A DNA stretch of 64,000 nucleotides from Morganella morganii_D (GCA_044772875.1 CP173058.1:3286001-3350000), one strand, 5' to 3'. Shown: positions 54,345 to 63,893, counted from the first letter of the stretch. Notes: generated from the sequence alone by a model not told the origin. Numbers and translations: made by a program.

Positions 54345-57236
54345 TTAATGAAGACGAGCTTTCATTGAGTTTAATACGTTAATTTTGTTAGTTGCCGGAT
54401 TGATGATGGCATCTTCTGACAGGACTTTTACATGAACCTTACCCGCATTTTTTGCCAGTAATGCATAGCTGTAACCCGCCCGGATATCGAAACGGGAAGT
54501 TTGTGCTTCATTGTAGTCAAACGCAAAAACATTCTCCGCAGTTTGGTTGATTCGGGTACCGTCTTTGCCCATGTAGGTTATCGCTGCGCTATCAAATTGA
54601 CCCAACATACCGATCAGACTGTTATTACTTTCACCACTGACCGCTAAATCTTTATCTGAAAGCGTTTTAAAGATCTGTTGTGTTGTTTTGACACCCTGAA
54701 TACCGGTTTTCCATTTATTATCACCCGGTTTCTGTCCGGTATGAACGGCATAGAAATGCGATCTTTCCATTGCGTACAACATGGTGCATCCGCTCAGGGC
54801 ACCGGAGGTAATAATAACCGGTTTCCCTTCAGCTATATCGCTTGTATTAATACGTATACCTACTGAGCCGGACATTCCGCTTAAGACATTGATCCCGGTA
54901 ATATCATCGGAAAGTGTTTTTCTGCCCCAATTTGTTCCGATTGTTCCTGAACCGGACTCGGTGGAGGTCACCTGCGAACCTCGGAAAATCTTGACAGCAC
55001 CGTATAGTTCCCCTCCCTTTTTCAGTAAGCCAGATTGATACTCTCTTACTACCGGAGAGGAGCCAACAGAGTCGAACCGGCCGATACTGAAAGGCAGTGA
55101 TGTCTCTGTGCTGTCATTGCCGACAAGTAACCCTCTGTTACGCAAAGGTGTGATATTCCCTTTCTTTAATTGTGCACTGTCTGATGCAAAGAGCTGCGAA
55201 AGCCTTTCGCCTGCCAGTCCGTCAGTATCCGTCAGTGATACCGGGTTATTGCTCACCATCCTGAACAGATTCAGTCCGTCTGCGGTTCCTGCCGGATCTG
55301 CGGAGAGCCAGCGACCCGCCCATGGCTGATAGTAACGTCGGCCATAATAATACAGACCGGTAGCATCACGTTCTTTACCGGAGTAACGGATTGTTTTGTA
55401 GTCTGCTTCGGTTTTGCTGCGGGTAGCCAGAACTGCGGTGCCTCCATAGGGGTAATATTCTTCCAGCGTGATGATATTTCCGTCACTATCCAGTTCCAGG
55501 TTACTGCTGCCGGAGAGATTGTCATAACTGTAACGTATCTGATTATCAGTGATACCGGCAGGACATCCGGTGTTCCAGTGCAGCACCCGTACCTGTGCAC
55601 GTCCGGCCTGCCCGGATGTGATGACCTGCAGACTTTCTGTTTCTGTGTTATTACGGGACGTGGTGTGCAGTTCCAGACCGGCCAGATAAATAACCCGCTG
55701 ATATTGTGTATTACTTTCTTTCCTGCTGATTTTCAGAATACGGCGGCCACTGGCGTCATAACGGTAAAATTCACCATTCTCCGCAGAACCGGGATTCTGA
55801 ACATATTGCAGTTCATTGCGCGAATTCCAGCGCAGGGATTGGCCGGGTTGTAATATTGTCTGTAATCCCGCTGGAGTAAATAGGGTATCCGCCTCTGACG
55901 GGCTTTGCGTAATACTGCTTAATACACCACGGTTACTGCTTTCACCGATGGTAATCGGGGTGGTGTAATTATTACCGGTGGCGGGGGATGAATGGCGTAT
56001 TTGCGTCAGATTTCCGGCATTATCATAGGTATAAATACGCGTGTAATTGGTATATGCCATGTTGTCTGCAGGAACAGGAGATGGGAGATCTGTATTTTGC
56101 GGGGTTGCGGCTGTTTCCCGGCCGGTAGCTTTAACCAACTGATACAGGCTGTCATAGATGCAGGTGTTTTTCGGAACAACTTTCTGATTTCGCCAGAAAC
56201 GAGTCTCTTCGGCATCATTTGTAATACTGAGAATATTACCGACCGGATCATATTCGTAACGCAGATCCTGAAGTATTTTCGCCCCGTTTTTGTGTCCGGC
56301 AGGACGCTCCGTTTTAATACCAATAAGACGCTGAGTTTCAGGCTCATAGGAATATGTTGTGATGACGCCGTTGTTGTGCACCTCCTGTAATTTTTGTCCT
56401 GCAGCCGAGTAATTAATGGATTTAATTATCGCTTGTTCTTTTTCACCTTTGATTGTCAGCCAACTGGCGGAAAGGTGGCCGGCAATATCATAGCTGACAC
56501 GCTGTTGGTTGCCGGTGGCATCGGTGGTTGTCAGTATTGCTCCGGTGGCATCCGTCGTTGTCAGTGTTGTATAGGGTTCGGAAGATAGCTGTGCATCTTC
56601 TGTCTGAGACCAGTCCGGGATGATTGCGGGGTTATTTGCGTCTTTAAGTAACCGGCGGGTAACGGAAAGAGGTATGCCGGTCAGCGCAATCCTGTCTGTC
56701 TGCAGCAAACCTGCGGAATCGAAGTGGCGTATGCACTGCCCTGCCAGGTTACATGCTTTCTCCTGAGCTGTGTTACCGGCGTAGAAGAAACGTTCAGCAA
56801 TCAGTGATGTGTTTTTTCCACTCTGTTCTTCAATATATGACGGCCGGCCGGCCATATCATAGTGGATAGTCCGGGTGACGGCATTGCTCAGATCATACCG
56901 CCCGTTTTTATCTGTACCGATATTTGTGGTTGTTACAAACGGGCGACCGGCAGCATCCTTCAGATTGATTTGTATGCCATTATCGGCACCTGCTATACAC
57001 AACACTGTACCGCTGAGTCCGGTAATACCTGTAACGTTAGATAATTTTTTACCGTACAGGCGCGGGTCTGCGCTTTTGGTTAAAAAACCCCGTGAATCAT
57101 AGCTATGACGTGTAATACGTTCTTCAGTTTTATCCGGTGTATCCGGATGCCGGTGGTAGGCGATATTGCGTATGGCCAGACCCCTGTTGTCAAGAACGGT
57201 TATTGAAGGGGTTTTACTGAACAGCGATGTATCCAT
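54345..57236 (-). CDS. Solo TccC-like Tc-toxin component (Rhs shell) with CNF1-like deamidase C-terminus
   Basis: From ATG 57236 (CAGGAG six bases before) the protein has 963 residues. Residues 1-674 match the Photorhabdus TccC shell: FSKTPSITVLDNRGLAIR, YD/Rhs repeats, GVITTYSYEPETQRLIGI, and the Rhs core RYSGKERDATGLYYYGRRYY then RWLSADPAGTADGLNL, ending in the autoproteolysis motif DTDGL. The variable region (675-963) has SGALSGCTM (Cys817) and FYAVHTGQ (His832). CNF1 has catalytic Cys866 and His881 in SGTLSGCTT and YKVHTG, also 15 residues apart, and its end resembles VKVLSEDAIIN. It probably deamidates Rho GTPases after delivery. No TcA or TcB gene is in the window. Confidence 0.9.
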   Translation of the reverse strand: MDTSLFSKTPSITVLDNRGLAIRNIAYHRHPDTPDKTEERITRHSYDSRGFLTKSADPRLYGKKLSNVTGITGLSGTVLCIAGADNGIQINLKDAAGRPFVTTTNIGTDKNGRYDLSNAVTRTIHYDMAGRPSYIEEQSGKNTSLIAERFFYAGNTAQEKACNLAGQCIRHFDSAGLLQTDRIALTGIPLSVTRRLLKDANNPAIIPDWSQTEDAQLSSEPYTTLTTTDATGAILTTTDATGNQQRVSYDIAGHLSASWLTIKGEKEQAIIKSINYSAAGQKLQEVHNNGVITTYSYEPETQRLIGIKTERPAGHKNGAKILQDLRYEYDPVGNILSITNDAEETRFWRNQKVVPKNTCIYDSLYQLVKATGRETAATPQNTDLPSPVPADNMAYTNYTRIYTYDNAGNLTQIRHSSPATGNNYTTPITIGESSNRGVLSSITQSPSEADTLFTPAGLQTILQPGQSLRWNSRNELQYVQNPGSAENGEFYRYDASGRRILKISRKESNTQYQRVIYLAGLELHTTSRNNTETESLQVITSGQAGRAQVRVLHWNTGCPAGITDNQIRYSYDNLSGSSNLELDSDGNIITLEEYYPYGGTAVLATRSKTEADYKTIRYSGKERDATGLYYYGRRYYQPWAGRWLSADPAGTADGLNLFRMVSNNPVSLTDTDGLAGERLSQLFASDSAQLKKGNITPLRNRGLLVGNDSTETSLPFSIGRFDSVGSSPVVREYQSGLLKKGGELYGAVKIFRGSQVTSTESGSGTIGTNWGRKTLSDDITGINVLSGMSGSVGIRINTSDIAEGKPVIITSGALSGCTMLYAMERSHFYAVHTGQKPGDNKWKTGIQGVKTTQQIFKTLSDKDLAVSGESNNSLIGMLGQFDSAAITYMGKDGTRINQTAENVFAFDYNEAQTSRFDIRAGYSYALLAKNAGKVHVKVLSEDAIINPATNKINVLNSMKARLH

Positions 57237-57448
57237 AATAGTCTCCTGCATTGATAAAAGTATCGTTTATAATATAAACAAACGATAGAGTAATATTCAT
57301 CTTAGCAGTCACTGTGGGTACTTATTGTAGTGTTTTTTTGTTTTTGTCAGAATTATGTTCTGATAATTGTGTCTGTATTCAGAGCGCAGTTTTTAAAAGG
57401 TACAAAAAACGGCGGAAATCCACCGTTTCTTCGGGTAATAATGAATGG

Positions 57449-58312
57449 TTATTCGATATTCTGAATCTGCTCACGCATCTGCTCAATCAGCACTTTCAGT
57501 TCAATCGCGGAACTGGTGATATCGGCATTGATAGATTTTGAGGCGAGGGTGTTCGATTCGCGGTTGAATTCCTGCATCATAAAGTCCAGACGGCGGCCGA
57601 CAGCCTCTTTCTTCTTCAGGATATTATGGGTTTCTTTCACATGCGCATCGAGGCGATCTAATTCTTCCGCCACGTCAATACGCTGTGCCAGCAGAATCAG
57701 TTCCTGTTCCAGACGGTTCGGATCGACCTGAATCTGTGCATCGTCCAGCTTGCTTTGCAGGCGCTCACGCTGCCATAACAGGATATCCGGCATCTGTGCC
57801 CGGACTTTGCGGACTTCTTCTGTCACACCGTCAAGGCGCTGTTCGATTAAGGTTTTCAGCGCCGCACCTTCACGCTCGCGGGCATCGATAAAGGCAGTGA
57901 TAGCGTCATCGAGTGCCGCCAGCAGTTCTTCACTGATGGTGTCCAGATTCTGCTCCTGTGCTGACATCACGCCCGGCCAGCGCAGAATTTCCAGCGGGTT
58001 GATTTCCCCTTCGTGACTGTAGTTTTTAACCCAGTTTGCGGCAGCAACCAGCTGTTTTGCCAGGTCTTCATTCATATTCAGCCCGCTTTGCGCATTGCTG
58101 CTCAGGTCAAAGCGGAGGTTACACTCAACTTTGCCGCGGGTCAGACGCTGGCGCAGACGCTCACGGATCACCGGCTCCAGGCTGCGGAGTTGTTCCGGCA
58201 GGCGGATGTAGGTTTCAAGGTAGCGCTGGTTAACAGAGCGGAGTTCCCATGAAGCATTGCCCCACGGGCGTTTGACTTCCTGGCGGGCAAATGCGGTCAT
58301 ACTACGGATCAT
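57449..58312 (-). CDS. yicC: YicC-family endoribonuclease
   Basis: The 287-residue protein has the YicC start MIRSMTAFARQE, SWELRSVNQRYLETYIRLPE and the C-terminal VGRRLDFMMQEFNRESNTLASKS region with the acidic/His residues of the family. YicC is linked to sRNA turnover and stationary-phase fitness. It diverges from rph, as in E. coli. Confidence 0.95.
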   Translation of the reverse strand: MIRSMTAFARQEVKRPWGNASWELRSVNQRYLETYIRLPEQLRSLEPVIRERLRQRLTRGKVECNLRFDLSSNAQSGLNMNEDLAKQLVAAANWVKNYSHEGEINPLEILRWPGVMSAQEQNLDTISEELLAALDDAITAFIDAREREGAALKTLIEQRLDGVTEEVRKVRAQMPDILLWQRERLQSKLDDAQIQVDPNRLEQELILLAQRIDVAEELDRLDAHVKETHNILKKKEAVGRRLDFMMQEFNRESNTLASKSINADITSSAIELKVLIEQMREQIQNIE

Positions 58313-58436
58313 AATATCTGTCCTGTGATGGATTTATTGCTCTGATTATAGCGCTGTTATGGTGTTAAGGCATAGGCATTCACCGGTTTAAGCCGTATAA
58401 TGCGCCCCCAACAGTTAACTGAACCGGAGAATCGCT

Positions 58437-59165
58437 ATGAGTCAGTCATCACGTCCCGCTGGCCGGGGAACAGACCAGGTGCGTCCTATTACTATCACCC
58501 GTCATTATACCAAACATGCCGAAGGCTCTGTGCTGGTGGAGTTCGGTGACACCAAAGTGTTATGTAATGCCTCCGTTGAAGAAGGTGTGCCGCGTTTCCT
58601 GAAAGGTCAGGGTCAGGGCTGGATCACTGCGGAATACGGCATGCTGCCGCGCGCAACCAATTCCCGTAATGCCCGCGAAGCCGCCCGTGGTAAACAGACC
58701 GGCCGCACAATGGAAATCCAGCGCCTGATCGCGCGTTCACTGCGTGCTGCGGTTGATCTGACCAAACTGGGCGAATTCACCATCACCCTCGACTGTGATG
58801 TTATCCAGGCTGACGGCGGCACCCGTACCGCCGCTATCAGCGGTGCCTGTGTGGCCCTGGCCGATGCCTTTAACCAGATGGTCGCAAAAGGCCAACTGAA
58901 AGCCAGCCCGCTGAAATCCATGGTTGCCGCTGTTTCTGTCGGTATTGTGGATGGCGAGCCGCGTTGTGATCTGGAATATGTCGAGGATTCTGCGGCAGAA
59001 ACCGATATGAATGTGGTCATGATTGATGACGGACGGATGATTGAAGTCCAGGGCACGGCAGAAGGCGAGCCTTTCAGTCATGATGAGTTGTTGTCGTTAC
59101 TGGCCCTCGCAAGGGGCGGGCTGGAAACCATTTTTTCCGCCCAGAAGGCGGCATTAGAAAATTAA
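58437..59165 (+). CDS. rph: Ribonuclease PH
   Basis: The 242-residue phosphorolytic exonuclease includes RPITITRHYTKHAEGSVLVE, the phosphate-binding GGTRTAAISGACVAL and AAVSVGIV. It trims tRNA 3' ends. Unlike the frameshifted rph of E. coli K-12 the gene is intact. It is the first gene of rph-pyrE. Confidence 0.96.
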   Translation: MSQSSRPAGRGTDQVRPITITRHYTKHAEGSVLVEFGDTKVLCNASVEEGVPRFLKGQGQGWITAEYGMLPRATNSRNAREAARGKQTGRTMEIQRLIARSLRAAVDLTKLGEFTITLDCDVIQADGGTRTAAISGACVALADAFNQMVAKGQLKASPLKSMVAAVSVGIVDGEPRCDLEYVEDSAAETDMNVVMIDDGRMIEVQGTAEGEPFSHDELLSLLALARGGLETIFSAQKAALEN

Positions 59166-59169
59166 TCAG

Positions 59170-59196
59170 AAGGCGACGTGATAGTCGCCTTTTTTA
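59170..59196 (+). terminator. pyrE attenuator/terminator
   Basis: AAGGCGAC/GTCGCCTT stem, short loop, then six T. It stands between rph and pyrE where enterics have the UTP-sensitive attenuator of pyrE, coupled to translation of rph. Confidence 0.8.
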
Positions 59197-59245
59197 TGCC
59201 TGTGATTCAGGCGTGTTATCCGTAAATCAGAGTCAGGAGATCCCG

Positions 59246-59893
59246 ATGAAAGCTTATCAGCGCGAATTTATTGAACTTGCGATGAAAAAACAGGTACTGA
59301 AATTTGGTGAATTTACGCTGAAGTCCGGCCGGAAAAGCCCGTATTTTTTCAACGCCGGGCTGTTCAATACCGGACGGGATTTGGCGCTGCTCGGACGCTT
59401 TTATGCGGCAGCATTATGCGACAGCGACGTGCAGTATGATGTCCTGTTCGGGCCGGCCTACAAGGGGATTCCGATTGCAACGACGACAGCGGTTGCTCTG
59501 GCGGAGCATCATGACCTTGATATGCCGTACTGTTTTAACCGCAAAGAGGCCAAAGATCACGGGGAAGGCGGAACGTTGGTAGGCTGCCCGCTTAATGGCC
59601 GGATTGTGGTGGTGGATGATGTGATCACTGCCGGAACGGCTATTCGTGAGTCGATGGAAATCATCAGACAAAACAATGCAACGCTTGCCGGTGTGATGCT
59701 GAGTCTTGATCGTCAGGAAAAAGGTAAAGGCGCGTTATCCGCTGTCCAGGAAGTAGAGCGTGATTATGGTTGTCAGGTATTTTCCATTATTACACTGAAT
59801 GATTTAATCAGTTATCTGGCGGAAGATCCGCAGATGGATATTCATTTACAGGCTGTTCGGGCATACCGTGAGCAGTATGGTATTGAGATCTGA
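59246..59893 (+). CDS. pyrE: Orotate phosphoribosyltransferase
   Basis: From ATG 59246 (GGAG upstream) the protein has 215 residues, running from MKAYQREFIELAMKKQVLKFGEF. The PRPP motif is VVVDDVITAGTAIRES. It makes OMP from orotate in pyrimidine synthesis. A longer frame from 59213 adds eleven unconserved residues. Confidence 0.96.
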   Translation: MKAYQREFIELAMKKQVLKFGEFTLKSGRKSPYFFNAGLFNTGRDLALLGRFYAAALCDSDVQYDVLFGPAYKGIPIATTTAVALAEHHDLDMPYCFNRKEAKDHGEGGTLVGCPLNGRIVVVDDVITAGTAIRESMEIIRQNNATLAGVMLSLDRQEKGKGALSAVQEVERDYGCQVFSIITLNDLISYLAEDPQMDIHLQAVRAYREQYGIEI

Positions 59894-59913
59894 GCAGAAC
59901 AGCAGATAAAAAA

Positions 59914-59941
59914 AGCCCTCGCCCAATAAAACGGGCGGGGT
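59914..59941. terminator. Terminator between convergent pyrE and slmA
   Basis: On the minus strand a CGCCC/GGGCG-type stem extended by GC pairs is followed by a seven-T run, so it mainly serves slmA; the A-rich 5' side could also support pyrE termination. Confidence 0.65.
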
Positions 59942-59964
59942 GAGTAGTTTAACTAAAAACAGTA

Positions 59965-60558
59965 TTACTGAAGTTGTGCAAGGATCAGCGGCCAGCGGGC
60001 TTCAAATTCCTGTGTCGGCCGGTATTTAAATTCTGAGCGTACAAAACGGGACAACATTCCTTCGCAAAAGGCGAGCAACTGTGATGCTAACAGGCTTTCG
60101 TCATAAGTAAAACCGCTGCCGTCACGGATCCGCTTTTCTTTTAAGACCTGACGTAGCTGAGCTTCGATTCGTTCATACAACTGATTAATTCTGCTCTGTA
60201 ACTTATCCTGTTCAAACATCAGTGCATGACCGGTCATGATACGGGTCAGACCCGGGTTCTTTTCGGAGAATCCCAGAATCAGCATCAGAATCAGTTTTAT
60301 CCGCGAGATTGTCTCTTTTTCATCCTGAAGGATAAGATTTATCCGTGAAATCAGTGAGTCCTCAATAAATACGATCAGGCTGTCGAACATTTTTGTTTTG
60401 CTGGAAAAATGACGATAGAGCGCTGCCTCTGAAACACCCACACTGGCGGCAAGTTTGGCGGTTGTTATACGCTGACTGCCGTCACTGGACTCAAGCATCA
60501 GCGCAAGCGCCTGCAGGATCTCCTCGCGCCTGTTCTTCTTTTTTGTACTTTCTGCCAT
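59965..60558 (-). CDS. slmA: Nucleoid occlusion factor SlmA
   Basis: The 197-residue TetR-fold protein has the helix-turn-helix ITTAKLAASVGVSEAALYRHFSSKTKMFDSLI (about 31-62) and the SlmA dimer domain. It binds chromosome sites and blocks FtsZ ring assembly over DNA. Its place beside pyrE and dut matches E. coli. Confidence 0.95.
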   Translation of the reverse strand: MAESTKKKNRREEILQALALMLESSDGSQRITTAKLAASVGVSEAALYRHFSSKTKMFDSLIVFIEDSLISRINLILQDEKETISRIKLILMLILGFSEKNPGLTRIMTGHALMFEQDKLQSRINQLYERIEAQLRQVLKEKRIRDGSGFTYDESLLASQLLAFCEGMLSRFVRSEFKYRPTQEFEARWPLILAQLQ

Positions 60559-60662
60559 GTCAGATAAAACCCCTGCGTTAACGCAAAAACAAATCTGCCG
60601 ACTGACAGCAGTACAACGGTACCGCTGTCAGAAAAGCGACGGAAATAACGGCGTTATTAGTA

Positions 60663-61121
60663 TTATTGACGGCCTGAATGGCCAAATCCGCCGGCTCCGC
60701 GCTCGCTTTCGGTAAATTCTTCAACAATATTGAATTCAGCCTGAACAACAGGAACGATAATCATCTGTGCGATACGCTCGCCCGGTTCAATCGTAAAGGT
60801 GGTGTCACCCCGGTTCCAGACCGATACCATCAGCTGTCCCTGATAGTCAGAGTCGATTAAGCCCACCAGGTTGCCGAGAACCACACCATGTTTATGGCCG
60901 AGCCCGGAACGCGGCAGAACCATTGCCGCCAGAGACGGGTCTGCAATATGGACTGCAAGACCGGTCGGCAGTAACAGTGTTTGTCCCGGTTTCAGATCAG
61001 TGGATTCATCCAGGCAGGCACGTAAGTCCAGACCAGCAGAGCCCGGCGTGGCATAGGCCGGTAACGGAAATTCCCCGCCGATGCGCGGATCAAGAATCTT
61101 AATGTCGATTTTTTTGGTCAT
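60663..61121 (-). CDS. dut: dUTP diphosphatase
   Basis: The 152-residue trimeric enzyme has the five dUTPase motifs, including ATPGSAGLDLRA, PRSGLGHKHG, GLIDSDYQGQ and the C-terminal RGAGGFGHSG. It hydrolyses dUTP to dUMP. It overlaps coaBC by 23 bp. Confidence 0.97.
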   Translation of the reverse strand: MTKKIDIKILDPRIGGEFPLPAYATPGSAGLDLRACLDESTDLKPGQTLLLPTGLAVHIADPSLAAMVLPRSGLGHKHGVVLGNLVGLIDSDYQGQLMVSVWNRGDTTFTIEPGERIAQMIIVPVVQAEFNIVEEFTESERGAGGFGHSGRQ

Positions 61122-62313
61122 AGTGTTTCAGTATTTCGTCCAGTAAATGGTGGCTGAGCTCTGATTTGCTCATGTTCGGTAAGCTGATATTGCCGGTATG
61201 CCAGTACAGGTGCAGGGCATTGTTATCACTGTTAAATCCTTGGTTTTCAACAGAAACATCATTGGCGCAAATCATGTCGAGCTGCTTTTTCACCAACTTG
61301 CCGCGCGCGTATTCTTCCACATTTTGGGTTTCAGCTGCAAATCCAATCACAAATGGCCGGTTTTTTTCCAGTGCGCCGACACCGGCGATCACATCCGGAT
61401 TTTTCACCATCGTGAAGGTGATTTCATCGCCCTGTTTTTTAATTTTTTCAGGTGCAACCGCTTTGGCACGGTAATCGGCAACGGCAGCACAACCGATAAA
61501 AATATCCTGCTGCGGTGCTGTCAGCTGTGCGGCATCATTCATTTCACAGGCACTGCTGACATCAATACGTTTAACACCCGGCGGTGTCGGTAATGTGACT
61601 GGCCCGGCTATCAGCGTGACATCCGCGCCGCGAGCTGCGGCAGCCGCAGCAATGGCAAAGCCCATTTTGCCGGAGCTGTGATTGCTGATAAAACGCACCG
61701 GGTCGAGTGCTTCGCGTGTCGGTCCTGCGGTAATGGCCAGGCGGATGCCGGTCATGTCCTGCTTTTGGCAGAAGTGCTGTTCTGCCCGCGAGACAATTTC
61801 TGACGGATCCAACATTCGTCCCGGGCCGGTATCACCACAGGCCTGGCTGCCGCTGTCCGGCCCCCAGACGGCAAAACCCAGCTGTTCCAGGTGCGCGAGA
61901 TTCTCTTGTGTGGTCTGTGCTCTGTACATCTGCTGATTCATGGCCGGCGAGACGGCAATGGTGGCATCAGATGCCAGGCAGATAGTGGTGACCAGGTCAT
62001 TTGCCATGCCGGCACTCAGGCGGGCAATCAGGTCAGCGGTAGCGGGAGCGAGAATAATGAGATCCGCCCATTTCCCCAGTTCAATATGACCCATTGCGGC
62101 CTCAGCTGCCGGGTCAAGAACGCTTTCAGCTACCGGGAAGCCGGAAACAGCCTGGAGTGTCAGCGGAGTGATAAATGCGGTTGCAGCCGGTGTCATGGCG
62201 ACACGGACAATTGCGCCCCGGTCACGCAGACGACGGACAATCTCAGGGGCTTTATAGGCTGCGATACCACCACTGATACCCAGAACTATCTGTTTTCCTG
62301 TCAGTTCGGACAT
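61099..62313 (-). CDS. coaBC: Bifunctional phosphopantothenoylcysteine decarboxylase / phosphopantothenate-cysteine ligase
   Basis: The 404-residue protein has a CoaC flavoprotein domain (GKQIVLGISGGIAAYKAPE, the PAMNQQMY motif, about 1-185) and a CoaB ligase domain (AGPTREALDPVRFISNHSSGKMG, AAVADYR and VGFAAET, about 186-404). It catalyses two steps of coenzyme A synthesis. Confidence 0.97.
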   Translation of the reverse strand: MSELTGKQIVLGISGGIAAYKAPEIVRRLRDRGAIVRVAMTPAATAFITPLTLQAVSGFPVAESVLDPAAEAAMGHIELGKWADLIILAPATADLIARLSAGMANDLVTTICLASDATIAVSPAMNQQMYRAQTTQENLAHLEQLGFAVWGPDSGSQACGDTGPGRMLDPSEIVSRAEQHFCQKQDMTGIRLAITAGPTREALDPVRFISNHSSGKMGFAIAAAAAARGADVTLIAGPVTLPTPPGVKRIDVSSACEMNDAAQLTAPQQDIFIGCAAVADYRAKAVAPEKIKKQGDEITFTMVKNPDVIAGVGALEKNRPFVIGFAAETQNVEEYARGKLVKKQLDMICANDVSVENQGFNSDNNALHLYWHTGNISLPNMSKSELSHHLLDEILKHYDQKNRH

Positions 62314-62509
62314 TGTGTTTTATCCAGTTATTTTTCGGAGATACGCGATTTTACCACAACACCGCCGTATAGGTAGGGTGCTGTGTATTTATCCAGCTTA
62401 ATAATGTTTTTTCTTCGGTGCGTCTCGCAAAAATGGCCGGTTTTATACGGAAAATCTGCCGGAACTGACATACTTTTTCCGGTGAAACAGGGAAACCGGC
62501 GGGGGAAAA

Positions 62510-63184
62510 ATGGATAATATAACCGGAAATACGGCACTGATGCCGAGAGAAAAACTGATTGCATACGGGGCATCAGTACTGAGTGATTCAGAACTGCTGG
62601 CTATTTTTTTGCGTACCGGTACGCGGGAGCGGCCGGTGCGGCAGTTTGCGGAGTATCTGCTGGAAGTCTTCGGGTCACTGCACCGGTTGCTGACAGCAGG
62701 TTATGAGGAATTTAAACCTCTGCACGGGATCGGGGACAGTAAGTTTTGCCAGATGCAGGCAATTGTTGAATTGTCACGGCGGTATTTCATCAGCCAGTTT
62801 CAGGAAACACAGTTTCTCAGCAGTGCCTGCACCGTAAAGGCATATCTTAACCAGCGGATGGCCTGGCAGGAGCGGGAGGTGTTTGCTGTTCTTTTTCTCA
62901 ACAATCAGAACCAGCTTATCCGTTATGAAGAGATGTTTTCCGGCACGGTAAACTGTGTGGAAGTACATCCCAGAGAGATTTTGCGCCTGGCGCTCAAAGT
63001 GAATGCAGTTTCTGTGATTCTGGCGCATAATCATCCCTCCGGTAACGAGAACCCCAGCCGGGCTGACCGCCTGCTGACAAAAAAAATTGTTCAGGCATGT
63101 GAGCTGGTGGGGATTAACGTGTTGGATCACCTGATTGTCGGGAAATTCAATATGTTTTCGTTTGCAGAACATGAGCTGATCTGA
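62510..63184 (+). CDS. radC: RadC-family JAB/MPN-domain protein
   Basis: The 224-residue protein has an N-terminal helix-hairpin-helix region (PLHGIGDSKFCQMQAI). The MPN+/JAMM metal site is AHNHPSGNENPSRAD. The biochemical role of RadC is unsettled. The radC-rpmB-rpmG order is conserved in enterics. It is more divergent from E. coli RadC than its neighbours are from their counterparts. Confidence 0.92.
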   Translation: MDNITGNTALMPREKLIAYGASVLSDSELLAIFLRTGTRERPVRQFAEYLLEVFGSLHRLLTAGYEEFKPLHGIGDSKFCQMQAIVELSRRYFISQFQETQFLSSACTVKAYLNQRMAWQEREVFAVLFLNNQNQLIRYEEMFSGTVNCVEVHPREILRLALKVNAVSVILAHNHPSGNENPSRADRLLTKKIVQACELVGINVLDHLIVGKFNMFSFAEHELI

Positions 63185-63227
63185 GCAGTTTTTTTCGCAG
63201 AAACACACGATCTTTACTGTTCGGGTC

Positions 63228-63431
63228 TTGAGCGTTTGCGCCGGAAAGCGTATACTACGCCACCTTTGAGGATCTTGGGTTTGGCGAGAAGAGCCTATCT
63301 CAGCATATTTTTGCTGGTTGACAGAGCAATTTCCCGGCGAGTCAAAAGTAAGCTGAGATGGGCTCCTAAGCCTGACGAGGCAGCCTCACCCAATACAAAG
63401 CTCGAGCTGATTAGATTTTTGGAGAATAGAC
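63228..63431 (+). promoter_or_regulatory. rpmB promoter and long structured mRNA leader
   Basis: TTGAGC (63228-63233), a 17-bp spacer and TATACT (63251-63256) form a near-ideal sigma-70 promoter. The ~170-nt leader contains a 14-bp inverted repeat (GAGCCTATCTCAGC 63291-63304 with GCTGAGATGGGCTC 63352-63365, one G-U pair). It encloses a small TTGCT/AGCAA hairpin (63311-63329). Ribosomal-protein operons often use such leaders for feedback control; that role is inferred here. Confidence 0.65.
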
Positions 63432-63668
63432 ATGTCCCGAGTCTGCCAAGTTACTGGCAAGCGTCCGATGAGCGGTAACAACCGTTCTCACGCATTAAAT
63501 GCGACCAAACGTCGTTTTCTGCCGAACCTGCACTCTCACCGTTTCTGGGTTGAGTCTGAAAAACGTTTCGTGACTCTGCGTGTATCTGCTAAAGGTATGC
63601 GTATCATTGATAAAAAGGGTATCGAAGCTGTTTTAGCTGATTTACGTACCCGCGGTGAGAAGTACTAA
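63432..63668 (+). CDS. rpmB: 50S ribosomal protein L28
   Basis: The 78-residue protein has SRVCQVTGKRPMSGNNRSHA and RRFLPNLHSHRFWVESEKRF, the standard enteric L28. GGAGAATAG precedes the ATG. It is cotranscribed with rpmG, 11 bp downstream. Confidence 0.98.
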   Translation: MSRVCQVTGKRPMSGNNRSHALNATKRRFLPNLHSHRFWVESEKRFVTLRVSAKGMRIIDKKGIEAVLADLRTRGEKY

Positions 63669-63679
63669 GGAGCTGAAAA

Positions 63680-63847
63680 ATGGCTAAAGGTATTCGCGAA
63701 AAGATCAAACTGGTTTCTTCTGAAGGTACTGGTCACTTTTATACCACTACGAAGAACAAACGTACTATGCCTGAAAAACTGGAAATGAAAAAATTCGATC
63801 CGGTTGTTCGCAAGCATGTTATGTACAAAGAAGCAAAAATTAAGTAA
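63680..63847 (+). CDS. rpmG: 50S ribosomal protein L33
   Basis: The 55-residue protein runs from MAKGIREKIKLVSSEGTGHF to the C-terminal HVMYKEAKIK. It lacks the zinc-binding CxxC pairs, so it is the zinc-free form. AAGGAG lies ahead of the ATG and a terminator follows. Confidence 0.98.
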   Translation: MAKGIREKIKLVSSEGTGHFYTTTKNKRTMPEKLEMKKFDPVVRKHVMYKEAKIK

Positions 63848-63864
63848 TTTCTGCTTTCTGATTG

Positions 63865-63893
63865 AAAAAACCCGGCTCCGGCCGGGTTTTTTA
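63865..63893 (+). terminator. Terminator of rpmB-rpmG
   Basis: A CCCGGC/GCCGGG stem with a TCCG loop is flanked by six A and six T. Confidence 0.92.
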
